DNA of 64,000 nt from Larkinella humicola (GCF_008727875.1 NZ_VTWS01000001.1:806001-870000); one strand, 5' to 3'; shown: positions 44,768-53,876, counted from the stretch's first letter. Program-made: numbers and translations. Notes: a model not told the origin generated them from the letters alone.

Positions 44768-45433
44768 ATGAAGGTTGTCATTGAACCCTCCTGGCAGCAG
44801 CGGCTGCAAGCTGAATTTGAAAAACCGTATTTCCCTCAGTTGGCCGAATTCGTCCGCCTGGAATACACGACTCACCGTTGCTATCCGCCGGGCAAACTGA
44901 TTTTCAATGCTTTTGATAAATGTCCGTTCGATCAGACCAAGGTCGTTATTTTAGGGCAGGACCCCTATCACGGCGAAGGACAGGCTAACGGGTTGTCGTT
45001 TTCGGTCAACGACGGCATCACCAAACCACCCTCTCTGGTCAATATTTTTAAAGAAATCAAAGACGATCTGGGTACGGAGATTCCGAAATCCGGCAATCTG
45101 GAACGTTGGGCGGTTCAGGGCGTTTTGCTGCTCAACGCTACCCTGACGGTGCGGGCCAATCAGGCCGGTTCTCATCAGAACAAAGGCTGGGAAACGTTTA
45201 CCGATGCCGCCATTCAGCACCTTTCCGACGAAAAAGAAAACCTGGTTTTTATGCTTTGGGGTGCCTATGCCCAGAAGAAAGGGGCCATTATCGACGCCAA
45301 CAAACACCTGGTTCTGAAAGCCAAACATCCTTCGCCGATGGCAGCCAATTATGGCGGCTGGTTTGGTACCCGGCATTTTAGCCAGGCGAATGACTACTTA
45401 AAAAGCAAAGGAATCGAGGAAATTGAGTGGTAA
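44768..45433 (+). CDS. ung: Uracil-DNA glycosylase
   Basis: 221 residues from ATG 44768 (an upstream in-frame TTG at 44741 would add nine). Removes uracil from DNA in base excision repair. Family 1 motifs: GQDPYHGEGQANGLSFSV (water-activating Asp and Phe wall, about 59-76), LLLNATLTVRANQAGSH and the Leu-loop equivalent KHPSPMAANYGG with the catalytic His. Length matches E. coli Ung. Its 3-prime end faces lepB across palindrome copy B. Confidence 0.97.
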   Translation: MKVVIEPSWQQRLQAEFEKPYFPQLAEFVRLEYTTHRCYPPGKLIFNAFDKCPFDQTKVVILGQDPYHGEGQANGLSFSVNDGITKPPSLVNIFKEIKDDLGTEIPKSGNLERWAVQGVLLLNATLTVRANQAGSHQNKGWETFTDAAIQHLSDEKENLVFMLWGAYAQKKGAIIDANKHLVLKAKHPSPMAANYGGWFGTRHFSQANDYLKSKGIEEIEW

Positions 45434-45449
45434 TCGACTGTTTAAGTTG

Positions 45450-45550
45450 AAGGAATACTAAATGTAAAATGATGAATGTTAAATGTAAAAGTAGTTTCCA
45501 ATCCAGCACTTTTACATTTAACATTCATCATTTTACATTTATTATTCCTT
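45450..45550. repeat. Near-perfect 101-nt palindrome, copy B
   Basis: Left arm 45450-45492 and right arm 45508-45550, 43 nt each, one mismatch, with a 15-nt loop. The same arm length, loop length and word content as copy A at 7369-7467, with about 36 of 44 bases identical between left arms. Located between the convergent ung and lepB genes, 16 and 13 bp from their ends. Confidence 0.92.
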
Positions 45551-45563
45551 GGTACCGCTTTAG

Positions 45564-46700
45564 TTAGTCAATAATTCGGAACAGGCGGTTCCAGCGGATT
45601 TTATTCAAAACGCTTTCCGGATTGGGGTCGATCGACATCCAGATGAAAACCGCTTTACCCACAATGTGATCGGCCGGCACAAAGCCCCAATACCGCGAGT
45701 CGGCGGAGTTGTGGCGGTTATCGCCCATCATAAAGTAGTAATCCTGCTTGAACGTGTATGACGTGATGGCTTTCCCATCAATTTTTATGGAATTTTCGGC
45801 TAACTCAACCTTCTCGTTGCCCTCGTATTTTTGAATCACCGGGCCGTACAAGGCAATGTTTTTTTCGTCCAGTTGGATCGTCGCGCCTTCTTTCGGGATC
45901 GTAATCGGACCGTAATTATCGACATTCCAGGGAAACAGGGACGACTGCGGATACACCGGCTGGAAAGGATTGGCCGACCCTTTCGGCGAACTCAGGGCTT
46001 CGATGCCCTGAACAAAATCCTGTTGCTTCAACAGAGCAGCGGTTTCTGGCGTGGTGTGAATCCGGTAGCCGGAGGCATCGTTCGCGGCAATCGTATCATT
46101 AAACGTTTCCGTACTTTGCTCAAAATCCGTAATGTCATACCGCTTGAACACTTTGGCGCTGATCACCGAGTTTGTCTTCAGAAAATACTCGGTTTCGGAT
46201 TTCACCGGATCGGGAAATGCCTGGCCATTGACGAAAACCTTGCGGTCGCGCACTTCCAGCACATCGCCCGCAACGCCGATGCAGCGTTTGATGTAGTTGG
46301 TTTTGAGATCGGTCGGATAGTCTTCGGGCGGGTAGTTAAACACCACGACGTCGCCTTGCTTGACGGACGAGAAGCCAGGCAGACGGTATTGGGGCAATTG
46401 AATCCAGTCGAGGTACGACGGTATTTCGGTCCCCCAGATTTTCTGGTGCGTCAGCGGCACCTGCAAGGGCGTTTTGGGCGTCCGGGTTCCGTAATGCAAT
46501 TTACTGACAAACAGAAAATCACCGACCAGCAAGCTCTTTTCCATCGAAGGCGTCGGAATCGTAAACGCTTCCATAAACAGCCAGCGAATCAGCGTAGCTG
46601 CAACCACCGCAAAGACAATGGAATCAATCCACTCACGGAACGGCGATTTGTTCTTGACAGTGCGCCGGGTGGCGGTTTCCTGGTTTTTAACGACAGACAT
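45564..46700 (-). CDS. lepB: Signal peptidase I
   Basis: 378 residues, longer than E. coli LepB, as usual in Bacteroidota. N-terminal membrane helix (IDSIVFAVVAATLIRWLFME, about 27-46), the Ser nucleophile in TIPTPSMEKSLLVGDF, the general-base Lys in TNYIKRCIGVAGD and the conserved box MMGDNRHNSADSRYWGF. Cleaves signal peptides at the periplasmic face. Last gene of the parA-parB-DUF5683-dapB-lepB run, 112 bp after dapB with a palindromic spacer between. Confidence 0.96.
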   Translation of the reverse strand: MSVVKNQETATRRTVKNKSPFREWIDSIVFAVVAATLIRWLFMEAFTIPTPSMEKSLLVGDFLFVSKLHYGTRTPKTPLQVPLTHQKIWGTEIPSYLDWIQLPQYRLPGFSSVKQGDVVVFNYPPEDYPTDLKTNYIKRCIGVAGDVLEVRDRKVFVNGQAFPDPVKSETEYFLKTNSVISAKVFKRYDITDFEQSTETFNDTIAANDASGYRIHTTPETAALLKQQDFVQGIEALSSPKGSANPFQPVYPQSSLFPWNVDNYGPITIPKEGATIQLDEKNIALYGPVIQKYEGNEKVELAENSIKIDGKAITSYTFKQDYYFMMGDNRHNSADSRYWGFVPADHIVGKAVFIWMSIDPNPESVLNKIRWNRLFRIID

Positions 46701-46710
46701 GCTTTTGTAA

Positions 46711-46806
46711 AAAATAATGAATAATAAATACCGAATGTTGAATAATGAACCGACTTGAGTCCGACTATTTCGTTATTCGCTATTCAGTATTCGATGTTCG
46801 ATATTA
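46711..46806. repeat. Diverged palindromic spacer between dapB and lepB
   Basis: AAATACCGAATGTTGAATAA on the left corresponds to GAATACTGAATAGCGAATAA on the complement of the right half; about 22 of 31 arm positions pair. The words AATGTTGAATAATGAA resemble those in palindrome copies A and B. Unlike those, it lies inside a co-directional gene run. Confidence 0.55.
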
Positions 46807-46812
46807 CTTACT

Positions 46813-47541
46813 TTATATACTAACCGTTTCTCCCAACAGATCTTCCATTCCAAAAACGCCTTCTTTCCCCACCAGCCATTCCCCGGCGGTGAGGGCGCCG
46901 AGGGCAAAGCCCTGGCGGCTGTAGGCGACGTGTTTGATCTCGATGGTATCGACCTCCGAGTCATACCGGACTACGTGGGTTCCCGGAACCGTGCCTTCCC
47001 GAAGGGATTCAATGACTACCGCATCCTGTTGACTGTCAGCATCATTGATCCAACGTTTTTTGGTCGGGATCTGTTCAATGATGCCTTCTGCCAGCGTGAT
47101 GGCCGTTCCGCTCGGGGCATCCTTTTTCTCGGTATGATGCACTTCGGTCATCGAAACGTGGTATGACGGATAGCCCTTCATAAACCGGGCCAGCATTTTG
47201 TTGAGCCGGAAAAACAGGTTAACGCCAATGCTGTAGTTCGATGCGTAAAAAAACGCCCCGTGTTGCTGTCGGCATAATTCTTCAATTTCCGTCCGGTGTT
47301 CCAACCAGCCGGTTGTGCCGCAAACCACCGGCCAACCGCGTTTCAAACAATCCCGCACGTTATCCAGCGCGGCTTCCGGCGAACTGAATTCAATGGCAAC
47401 GTCGACGTCGTCCTTCCCTAAAGCATCCAGATCAGAGCGGTTATTCACATCAATCCGACCCGCAATTTCGTGCCCCCGGTTCAGCGCAATCTGCTCGATG
47501 GTTTTACCCATTTTGCCGTATCCGAGTAATAAAATCTTCAT
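46813..47541 (-). CDS. dapB: 4-hydroxy-tetrahydrodipicolinate reductase
   Basis: 242 residues. NAD(P)H-dependent step of lysine and diaminopimelate synthesis. Nucleotide-binding loop LLGYGKMGKTIEQIA (residues 4-18), VCGTTGWLEH, the catalytic His-Lys region in VHHTEKKDAPSGTAITLAEG and SNYSIGVNLFFRLNKM. The protein ends in LLGETVSI after the family signature. Gap to the DUF5683 gene 19 bp. Confidence 0.97.
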   Translation of the reverse strand: MKILLLGYGKMGKTIEQIALNRGHEIAGRIDVNNRSDLDALGKDDVDVAIEFSSPEAALDNVRDCLKRGWPVVCGTTGWLEHRTEIEELCRQQHGAFFYASNYSIGVNLFFRLNKMLARFMKGYPSYHVSMTEVHHTEKKDAPSGTAITLAEGIIEQIPTKKRWINDADSQQDAVVIESLREGTVPGTHVVRYDSEVDTIEIKHVAYSRQGFALGALTAGEWLVGKEGVFGMEDLLGETVSI

Positions 47542-47560
47542 TCAGCTAATCGTTCTGGCT

Positions 47561-48208
47561 TCAATTTTTAAACTGAAAAGCAACCCGGATTCCCGGAACC
47601 GGCATGATGCCAATAACGGGCATCAGCAACCCAGGCTTTACTTTCATCGTCAGGTCTTCCGAAATATCGAACGTTTTTAAGTGGGCCGTCACATTGGCTT
47701 CAATGACATTCACACCCCACAACAGCCCGATTCCCAGGTAGTTATAATCCCGGTACCGTGCAACAGCGCGGGCGGCCCGTTCCAGTTCGGCCACGGTTAT
47801 TTTCCGTGAGTAGCCAGGCACCTCGGTTTCCTGACCTGTGGAATAATTCGCCTTGATGCCGTAATCCCGATACATTCGGTATTGATCGCTGTAGTATTGG
47901 GAAAAATACAGCATGGTCCCAAAACCGGCGTAAATGATCGGTACTTTCCACCAGTGGCCGTTGTGAATCTGGCCGAGCCCCGGCAATATGGCCGAGCGAA
48001 TGGTGGCGGTTCTTGGTATGATTTTACGGATCTTCGCGTTCTGCTTCGGCGTCAGCGAAATCGTATCAGCCGTGACCAGTGTACGAGCGGAATCGACCAA
48101 AACCGGCTGTGGTTGCCCGTTGGGAACCGCACCAACCGGCGTTTGCCCCCGTGCCGCTGTACCCAGCATGATCAGCATACCCACCCAAACGTAGTTTTTC
48201 CACTTCAT
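47561..48208 (-). CDS. DUF5683 membrane protein
   Basis: 215 residues from ATG 48208 (upstream ATG at 48238 would add ten residues before the signal). Signal peptide of about 23 residues, then RSAILPGLGQIHNGHWWKVP and IIYAGFGTMLYFSQYYSDQY, the core of DUF5683, with two or three membrane segments. Known only by conserved position between parB and dapB in Bacteroidota; function unknown. Confidence 0.88.
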   Translation of the reverse strand: MKWKNYVWVGMLIMLGTAARGQTPVGAVPNGQPQPVLVDSARTLVTADTISLTPKQNAKIRKIIPRTATIRSAILPGLGQIHNGHWWKVPIIYAGFGTMLYFSQYYSDQYRMYRDYGIKANYSTGQETEVPGYSRKITVAELERAARAVARYRDYNYLGIGLLWGVNVIEANVTAHLKTFDISEDLTMKVKPGLLMPVIGIMPVPGIRVAFQFKN

Positions 48209-48324
48209 TCGTAACCGTACCGGGGTTCCTGTTTCCATCTTCCAAGTGTTATCAATGCAGATTGTCCGTATACTAACGTAGTACGCACCCGACCCGCCAC
48301 CGGATTTCAGGAAATTAACTTTTT

Positions 48325-49242
48325 TTATGCCTTGTAATTCAGCACTTCCAGAATCCGGTTCATTTCGTCCTGGGAAGTAAACGGAATTTTGATCTCGCCC
48401 TTGTGCTTGTCATCGGCTTTGATAGACACTTTCGTTCCGAACATGGACGAGAGTTTAAACTGCAACCCCCGAATCTCCTGCTTGTAGGGTGTCGACCGGC
48501 GTTCGGGTTCGTTTTCAGGTGCGGTTGAAAGACCGCGTACGGCCTCCTCCACCCGGCGTACCGACCAGTCTTCCTCAATCAGCCGGTTGAAAAGTTTAAT
48601 CTGGATATCCGGATTATCGACGTTGATAATGGCCCGGGCATGTCCCATTTGAATTTTGGTGTCGCGCAAAGCCGCCTGAATCACCGGCGGTAATTTCAGC
48701 AACCGGATGTAGTTGTTCACCGTCGTCCGGTTTTTCCCAACCCGGGCGCCCAGTTCTTCCTGTTTCAGATTACATTCCGTGATGAGCCGTTGGTAGCTCA
48801 GGGCAATTTCGATCGAATTCAGGTTTTCACGCTGAATGTTTTCGATCAGTGCCATTTCCAGCATCTGCTGGTCGTTGGCCTGTCGAACATAGGCTGGCAC
48901 GTGCGTCAGCCCAATCAGGCGGGATGCCTGCAACCGCCGTTCACCGGCAATCAACTGATACTGGTCGCGGCCCAGTTGACGAACCGTGATGGGTTGGATA
49001 ATTCCCTGGACCCGGATCGACTCCGCCAACTCCATCAAAGCCTCTTCATCGAACCGGGTTCGGGGCTGAAAGGGATTGGTTTCAACGTGGTTGACGCTGA
49101 TTTCCGTCATCGTTGAGATCGACTCATACGGCGACGGTTTGCTGGGACGATTTACCTGGTCACTGTCATGCAATAAGGCTCCTAACCCACGCCCCAGACC
49201 TATCATTTTCTTCGGATTACTTTTTGCGTTCGTATTATCCAT
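48325..49242 (-). CDS. parB: ParB/Spo0J-family chromosome partition protein
   Basis: 305 residues. N-terminal CTPase/parS-binding domain with NPFQPRTRFDEEALMELAES (about 57-76), the GERRLQAS box (C-motif, in LIAGERRLQASRLIGL) and the NIQRENLNSIEIALSYQRLI helix, then HTH KQEELGARVGKNRTTVNNYI. C-terminal dimerisation domain ends LEVLNYKA. Loads on parS sites and works with ParA in origin segregation. 23 bp after parA. Confidence 0.96.
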   Translation of the reverse strand: MDNTNAKSNPKKMIGLGRGLGALLHDSDQVNRPSKPSPYESISTMTEISVNHVETNPFQPRTRFDEEALMELAESIRVQGIIQPITVRQLGRDQYQLIAGERRLQASRLIGLTHVPAYVRQANDQQMLEMALIENIQRENLNSIEIALSYQRLITECNLKQEELGARVGKNRTTVNNYIRLLKLPPVIQAALRDTKIQMGHARAIINVDNPDIQIKLFNRLIEEDWSVRRVEEAVRGLSTAPENEPERRSTPYKQEIRGLQFKLSSMFGTKVSIKADDKHKGEIKIPFTSQDEMNRILEVLNYKA

Positions 49243-49265
49243 GGCTGCTAAATTCGGGTTGGATA

Positions 49266-50054
49266 TTATACGGTCTGATCCTGCGGCAACCGGCCATTTT
49301 TAATCAGAATTTCGCGGGCGAGATTCAGATAACTGATGGCTCCTTTGCTGTCGGCATCCTGCGCCAGAACCGGTAATCCGAAGCTGGGTGATTCACTCAG
49401 CCGAATGTTGCGCGGGATAATGGTGTTGAACACCATTTGCTGGAAGTGGGCCGTGACTTCGCCAACCACCTGATTGGACAGGCGAACCCGCAAATCATAC
49501 ATGGTGAGCAGAATGCCTTCGATGGCCAGCGACGTGTTGAGCCGCGATTGAATGATCTTGATGGTATTCAGCAATTTACCGAGTCCCTCCAGGGCAAAAT
49601 ATTCGCATTGAACCGGTATAATCACGGAGTCAGCGGCTGTCAGGCTGTTGATAGTAATCAGACCCAGTGAAGGCGAGCAGTCGATGATGACAAAATCATA
49701 CTCATCTTTTACATCATACAGAGCCTCCTTCATTTTCTCCTCCCGGTTTTTGAGATTGATCATCTCAATTTCGGCCCCTACTAAATCGATGTGCGACGGC
49801 AGCAGGTCAAGATTCGGAAAATCAGTTTGGATGATGGCATCCCGGGTGCGAATATCCTCAATCATGCACTCGTAAATGCTGTTCTCAATTTCTTTCGGAT
49901 TATAACCAAGACCCGACGTGGAATTGGCCTGTGGGTCGGCATCGACAATCAGGGTTCGAAACTCGAGAGCCGCCAGACTGGCGGCCAGATTGATCGTGGT
50001 GGTGGTTTTTCCGACGCCCCCCTTTTGGTTGGCAATAGCAATAACTTTACCCAT
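49266..50054 (-). CDS. parA: ParA/Soj-family chromosome partition ATPase
   Basis: 262 residues. Deviant Walker A KGGVGKTTTTINLAASLA (about 10-27), the DADPQANSTSGLG box and Walker B VIIDCSPSLGLITINSL. Short N-terminus without an HTH marks a chromosomal Soj-type ParA. First gene of the five-gene run. The region upstream (50055-50245) carries parS-like half-sites. In many bacteria parAB are near oriC; no dnaA or gidAB is visible here. Confidence 0.96.
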   Translation of the reverse strand: MGKVIAIANQKGGVGKTTTTINLAASLAALEFRTLIVDADPQANSTSGLGYNPKEIENSIYECMIEDIRTRDAIIQTDFPNLDLLPSHIDLVGAEIEMINLKNREEKMKEALYDVKDEYDFVIIDCSPSLGLITINSLTAADSVIIPVQCEYFALEGLGKLLNTIKIIQSRLNTSLAIEGILLTMYDLRVRLSNQVVGEVTAHFQQMVFNTIIPRNIRLSESPSFGLPVLAQDADSKGAISYLNLAREILIKNGRLPQDQTV

Positions 50055-50110
50055 GGGTTTGTTCGTTACAGACCCAAATATCTATAGATGGTTATTCTAA
50101 AGCAAGGAAC

Positions 50111-50147
50111 GTTTCACGGATTTTTTGAAAATGTTTCACGGATGAAA
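50111..50147. promoter_or_regulatory. Degenerate parS-like half-sites upstream of parA
   Basis: GTTTCACGG (50111-50119) and TGTTTCACGGATGAAA (50132-50147). The canonical parS is TGTTTCACGTGAAACA; the second site has the full left half and TGAAA after a 2-base insertion. They lie about 56 and 77 bp from the parA start. May be decayed parS or autoregulatory sites. Confidence 0.4.
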
Positions 50148-50245
50148 AAATGACGAGCCGGCAAACCGGATCAATCCATACGCTAATCGTCTGACTGTCT
50201 AGACCCTTACCCGTTCCGGTTTCCGGTCGTATTATTTAATTGTGA

Positions 50246-51268
50246 TCAAGCCCAGACCTGCGTTCCTTCCGTGCAATTCTTACACATTTCAATGCCGGAG
50301 CGCGACTGGATGAGCGTCTGCCGGAATTGCCGGTACGGTTCGCTGCTCCACAACTGCGTAAACGTCTGTTCCTTCAGGTCACCCAGCCGGTAATGGGCGT
50401 CTTTGTCGAAACAGCAGGGCACCACCAGACCGTCCCAGGTAATGACGCAGGAGTGCCACATTTTCCAGCAATGTCCGTCCAGCGCGTTTTTGATGGCATA
50501 GGTACCATCGTTCGTTTTTTCGTACCGGGAATACTTATCGATGGTCGGCATCAGATCGGAGCCATGTTCGAAGTCATAAATCTGGGCGGTTTTCAGACCC
50601 ACCTCGTCCACCCCCAGTTCTTTTGCCAGTTGGTACACTTCCCCAATCTGGTGTTCATTGGGCTTGACCACCAGAAACTGAAAAATCACGTGGGGTGTCT
50701 TCGACTTCAGTTCTTTCTTCCACTTGATGATGTTCTTCGTGCCTTCGATCACCTTGTGCAGCTTCCCGCCCACCCGGTATTGCTGGTACGTTTCCTGGGT
50801 AGTACCGTCAATCGAAATAATCAGCCGGTCCAGGCCGGATTCGACGGTTTTTTTGGCGTTGGCATCCGTCAGGTAATGCGCATTGGTTGAAGTTCCGGTA
50901 TAAATTCCTTTCTGGGATGCGTAGCCCACCAGTTTCAGGAAATCGGGATGCAGGTACGGTTCGCCCTGAAAATAGAACGTCAGATACAAGAGGGTATCGG
51001 CAATTTCGTCAATGGTTTGCTTGAAAAGATCAGCCGGTAACATGCCCGTTGGCCGGGTAAACGACCGCAAACCGCTCGGACACTCGGGGCAGCGGAGGTT
51101 ACACGAGGTGGTGGGTTCAAACGAAATGGCAATCGGCGAACCCCGGTGAACCGCCTTGCCGGTCCACTTCGATTCGTAATAACTCGACAATACTTTCAGC
51201 GCGTTCCAGGCACGTTTGGGGGTTACTTTCGAGAAAAAATTTAAGCCGTCGGAAATATTACGATTCAT
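50246..51268 (-). CDS. Radical SAM/SPASM-domain protein
   Basis: 340 residues. The radical SAM [4Fe-4S] motif is in TTSCNLRCPECPSG (CxxxCxxC, about residues 55-62). The C-terminal SPASM-like region has cysteines in GHCWKMWHSCVITWDGLVVP, CCFDK and MCKNCTEG, suggesting auxiliary clusters. Such proteins modify peptides or small molecules; no precursor peptide gene is seen beside it, so the substrate is open. Promoter element TACCTTTG lies 23 nt upstream. Confidence 0.88.
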   Translation of the reverse strand: MNRNISDGLNFFSKVTPKRAWNALKVLSSYYESKWTGKAVHRGSPIAISFEPTTSCNLRCPECPSGLRSFTRPTGMLPADLFKQTIDEIADTLLYLTFYFQGEPYLHPDFLKLVGYASQKGIYTGTSTNAHYLTDANAKKTVESGLDRLIISIDGTTQETYQQYRVGGKLHKVIEGTKNIIKWKKELKSKTPHVIFQFLVVKPNEHQIGEVYQLAKELGVDEVGLKTAQIYDFEHGSDLMPTIDKYSRYEKTNDGTYAIKNALDGHCWKMWHSCVITWDGLVVPCCFDKDAHYRLGDLKEQTFTQLWSSEPYRQFRQTLIQSRSGIEMCKNCTEGTQVWA

Positions 51269-51290
51269 GCGGATTCATCAAGATGTGGAA

Positions 51291-51298
51291 CAAAGGTA
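51291..51298 (-). promoter_or_regulatory. Bacteroidota -7 element for the radical SAM gene
   Basis: Minus strand TACCTTTG, 22 nt before ATG 51268. Confidence 0.45.
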
Positions 51299-51332
51299 GG
51301 CCATTGGCCACGATGGTACTACGTTATAGAAT

Positions 51333-51806
51333 ATGAAAACAAATTTATTTAGAATTGTTTCAAATAAACTTGACATATCTGCAATCCAATTGTACTTTTA
51401 CGGAGTCAAATGCATCGTAATCTGTTTTTCACCGATTTCTTTTGTACCATCCGTGTCGAATACGCTTCCATTAACTGAATTGTTTGCCAGCTCAAAAGGC
51501 GCAACCTATCAATGCGATACAACCAATCGGATCATTATTCAGTTCGGTGAAGCGCGCGTTTCGCTCCGGATTTCCGATTTTTTGACGTTTAAGAAGCGGG
51601 TTGATTCGGTGGATATTCACACGATGATCTTCAATACCGACGACGCCTACGACGTCGAAATCATCGATGCACCCCGCACCGGCCATCTTTTTGTTCTGAG
51701 TCTCTGTGACCTCATTGCCCTCCGCGACCTGCTGGCCGGCACCCGTTTCGTCCTCGACCTCAACACCCTCCTGAACGAACGAATTTATAGCTCGGTCGTG
51801 TACTAA
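51333..51806 (+). CDS. Hypothetical protein, start uncertain
   Basis: 157 residues from ATG 51333. The first 40 residues (MKTNLFRIVSNKLDISAIQL onward) are atypical, and a promoter-like pair TTG (51370-51372) N20 TACTTTTA (51393-51400) lies inside them, so the real start may be GTG 51453, giving 117 residues beginning at VSNTLPLTELF. The remaining domain (for example RIIIQFGEARVSLRISDFLT and TGHLFVLSLCDLIALRDLLA) is compact and soluble. I do not recognise it. Confidence 0.6.
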   Translation: MKTNLFRIVSNKLDISAIQLYFYGVKCIVICFSPISFVPSVSNTLPLTELFASSKGATYQCDTTNRIIIQFGEARVSLRISDFLTFKKRVDSVDIHTMIFNTDDAYDVEIIDAPRTGHLFVLSLCDLIALRDLLAGTRFVLDLNTLLNERIYSSVVY

Positions 51807-52000
51807 CCGACCATCACCGGATTGTTTTGCCGGACATTCATTCTGTTTTACAGCGCTTACCTTCTTAAAGCGCTCAATCACTGCAATTAGACTGTTTCCA
51901 AATTTTGCAGACTCAAAACTTTTTCCAGTTGAAATCAGTATTCTTGTAACAGAAAAGGCAAATCCCTCCATCTGGTCAAGAACCAAAAACTGATACAACG

Positions 52001-52537
52001 ATGAAAGATTTAGTGAGAATGAGAACGTCGCTGAAAGAAGAAATTGAGCGCATTCTCAACGAACAAATAAAAATGGAAGCACACTCTTCGGCCATTTACT
52101 TATCGATGGCTGCGTGGTGTGATCGCAACGGTTTTGACTTTAGCGCCGGTTATTTTTATAAGCAATCCAATGAAGAACGGAACCATATGCTGAAGCTTTT
52201 CAACTATGTTTCTGATATGGGCGGTCACGCCATTTCGCCCGAAGTAACCAACGTTCCGCAGGAATTTGACGGTTTCCGGGATGTATTCGAACTGGCTCTG
52301 CAACAGGAAATTGCGGTTAGTAACTCGATCAACCGCATTGTGGGTCAGGCCCGCCAGTTGAACGATTTCGCAACCGATCAATTCATGCAGTGGTTCGTGA
52401 AAGAACAAATCGAAGAAGAATACGTAGCGCGTCGGGCAGTCGAACTATTCGATGTCATTGGTGAAGAAGGCGTGGGTCGTTATATGATCGACAAAGCCAT
52501 TCCAAAGATCACCTACGGCGACGTTGAAGCACAATAA
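52001..52537 (+). CDS. Ferritin
   Basis: 178 residues, a four-helix bundle. Ferroxidase ligands: Glu in NEQIKMEAHSSAIYLSMAAW, the EERNH motif in SNEERNHMLKLF (about residues 58-62), and Glu in ALQQEIAVSNSINRIV. Prokaryotic FtnA-type iron storage protein, cytoplasmic, 24-mer by family. Followed by a clear terminator, so monocistronic. The 193-bp upstream spacer shows no obvious Fur box. Confidence 0.95.
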   Translation: MKDLVRMRTSLKEEIERILNEQIKMEAHSSAIYLSMAAWCDRNGFDFSAGYFYKQSNEERNHMLKLFNYVSDMGGHAISPEVTNVPQEFDGFRDVFELALQQEIAVSNSINRIVGQARQLNDFATDQFMQWFVKEQIEEEYVARRAVELFDVIGEEGVGRYMIDKAIPKITYGDVEAQ

Positions 52538-52582
52538 ACTGAATTCATTGCTTTCTTCCTATAGCTTCTTACTGAATTGTAT

Positions 52583-52609
52583 AAACCCGGATTTAAACCA
52601 TCCGGGTTT
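52583..52609 (+). terminator. Terminator after the ferritin gene
   Basis: AAACCCGGAT (52583-52592) pairs with ATCCGGGTTT (52600-52609), 7-nt loop, then T-rich sequence. Confidence 0.85.
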
Positions 52610-52754
52610 TCTTTTTATTCGGTTTTATAAACTGGGATTTAGCATGAGCAACTTATCTTGATTGCCCATTTTGGTTGTGTTTATTGGGCCACTTCGATTC
52701 ACTATCTTTACCATTTCCAATCAACCCCCAATCGCATACGAACCGGCCTGAAGC

Positions 52755-53876
52755 ATGGATGTCATCATTATCGGAGGAGGGCTGGCCGGATTAGTCAGCG
52801 GGCTGGAACTGGCCCGGGCGGGGTTTCAGGTTGCGATTGTCGAGCGAAAAATGTACCCTTTCCACAAAGTTTGTGGCGAATACGTCTCCAATGAAGTTAG
52901 ACCCTACATCGAATCGCTGGGAGTCAATTTGAAGGGTTTGGGGGCCAACCACATCGACCGGTTCCAGTTCAGCTCTCCCTCGGGCCGTTTGCTGGAAACG
53001 ACGCTGGATTTGGGCGGTTTTGGCGTGAGTCGCTACGTCCTCGACCATTCCCTGTTTTCGCTGGGCCAATCGGCTGGCATCCGGTTTTTAGTGGGCAAAC
53101 AGGTTGAAAAGGTCACCTTTTCTTCCAATCAGTTTGCAGTTGACATAAACGACGGACAGGTCTTATCCAGCCGATTGGTGATTGGTGCGTATGGCAAACG
53201 ATCCAAAATCGACCGGCAATTGCAGCGGCCGTTCATGCAAAAACCGTCGCCGTATCTTGGCGTGAAATATCACATCCGGACCGACTTTCCACTCGACACC
53301 ATTGCTCTCCATAATTTCCAGGACGGGTATTGCGGTTTGTCGGCCATCGAAGACGGGAAGTTTTGCCTTTGCTACCTGACGACGCGCGAGAATCTCCGCC
53401 CTTTCGGCAACATTCCGGCGATGGAACGGGCTGTTTTGTTTCAGAATCCCCATTTGAAACGCATTTATGAAAATGCCGAATTTTTGTACGAAAAGCCGGA
53501 AGTCATCAACGAATTCTCGTTTGCCCCTAAACGCGCCGTCGAACAGCACATTCTCATGGCGGGTGACTCGGCGGGACTGATTACGCCCCTCTGCGGCAAC
53601 GGCATGGCATTAGCCATACACAGTGGCAAACTGGTTAGTGAACTCTCATCGAGGTATTTAAACGGGCAGTTCTCGCGCAACGAACTGGAGCAACGGTATC
53701 AATCGGAATGGTCGGCCCGGTTTGCCCGGCGGCTGTGGGTAGGCCGAACCGTACAACGGCTTTTCGGTGATCGGTGGTTGTCGGAAGCAGCGGTTTCGGT
53801 TTTCGGAACGTTCAAACCGTTGTTGCGGGGGGTGATTCGGCAGACGCATGGGGAGGTTATCGCGGTCGAAAAATAG
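52755..53876 (+). CDS. FAD-dependent oxidoreductase, geranylgeranyl-reductase-like
   Basis: 373 residues. FAD Rossmann motif VIIIGGGLAGLVSGLELARA (residues 3-22), KVCGEYVSNEV (about 39-49, the CGE motif typical of geranylgeranyl reductase-type flavoproteins) and the second FAD motif LMAGDSAGLITPLCGNGMAL (about 270). Substrate unknown; relatives act on isoprenoids or halogenated aromatics. One base separates its stop from the convergent Lrp-type gene. Confidence 0.88.
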   Translation: MDVIIIGGGLAGLVSGLELARAGFQVAIVERKMYPFHKVCGEYVSNEVRPYIESLGVNLKGLGANHIDRFQFSSPSGRLLETTLDLGGFGVSRYVLDHSLFSLGQSAGIRFLVGKQVEKVTFSSNQFAVDINDGQVLSSRLVIGAYGKRSKIDRQLQRPFMQKPSPYLGVKYHIRTDFPLDTIALHNFQDGYCGLSAIEDGKFCLCYLTTRENLRPFGNIPAMERAVLFQNPHLKRIYENAEFLYEKPEVINEFSFAPKRAVEQHILMAGDSAGLITPLCGNGMALAIHSGKLVSELSSRYLNGQFSRNELEQRYQSEWSARFARRLWVGRTVQRLFGDRWLSEAAVSVFGTFKPLLRGVIRQTHGEVIAVEK

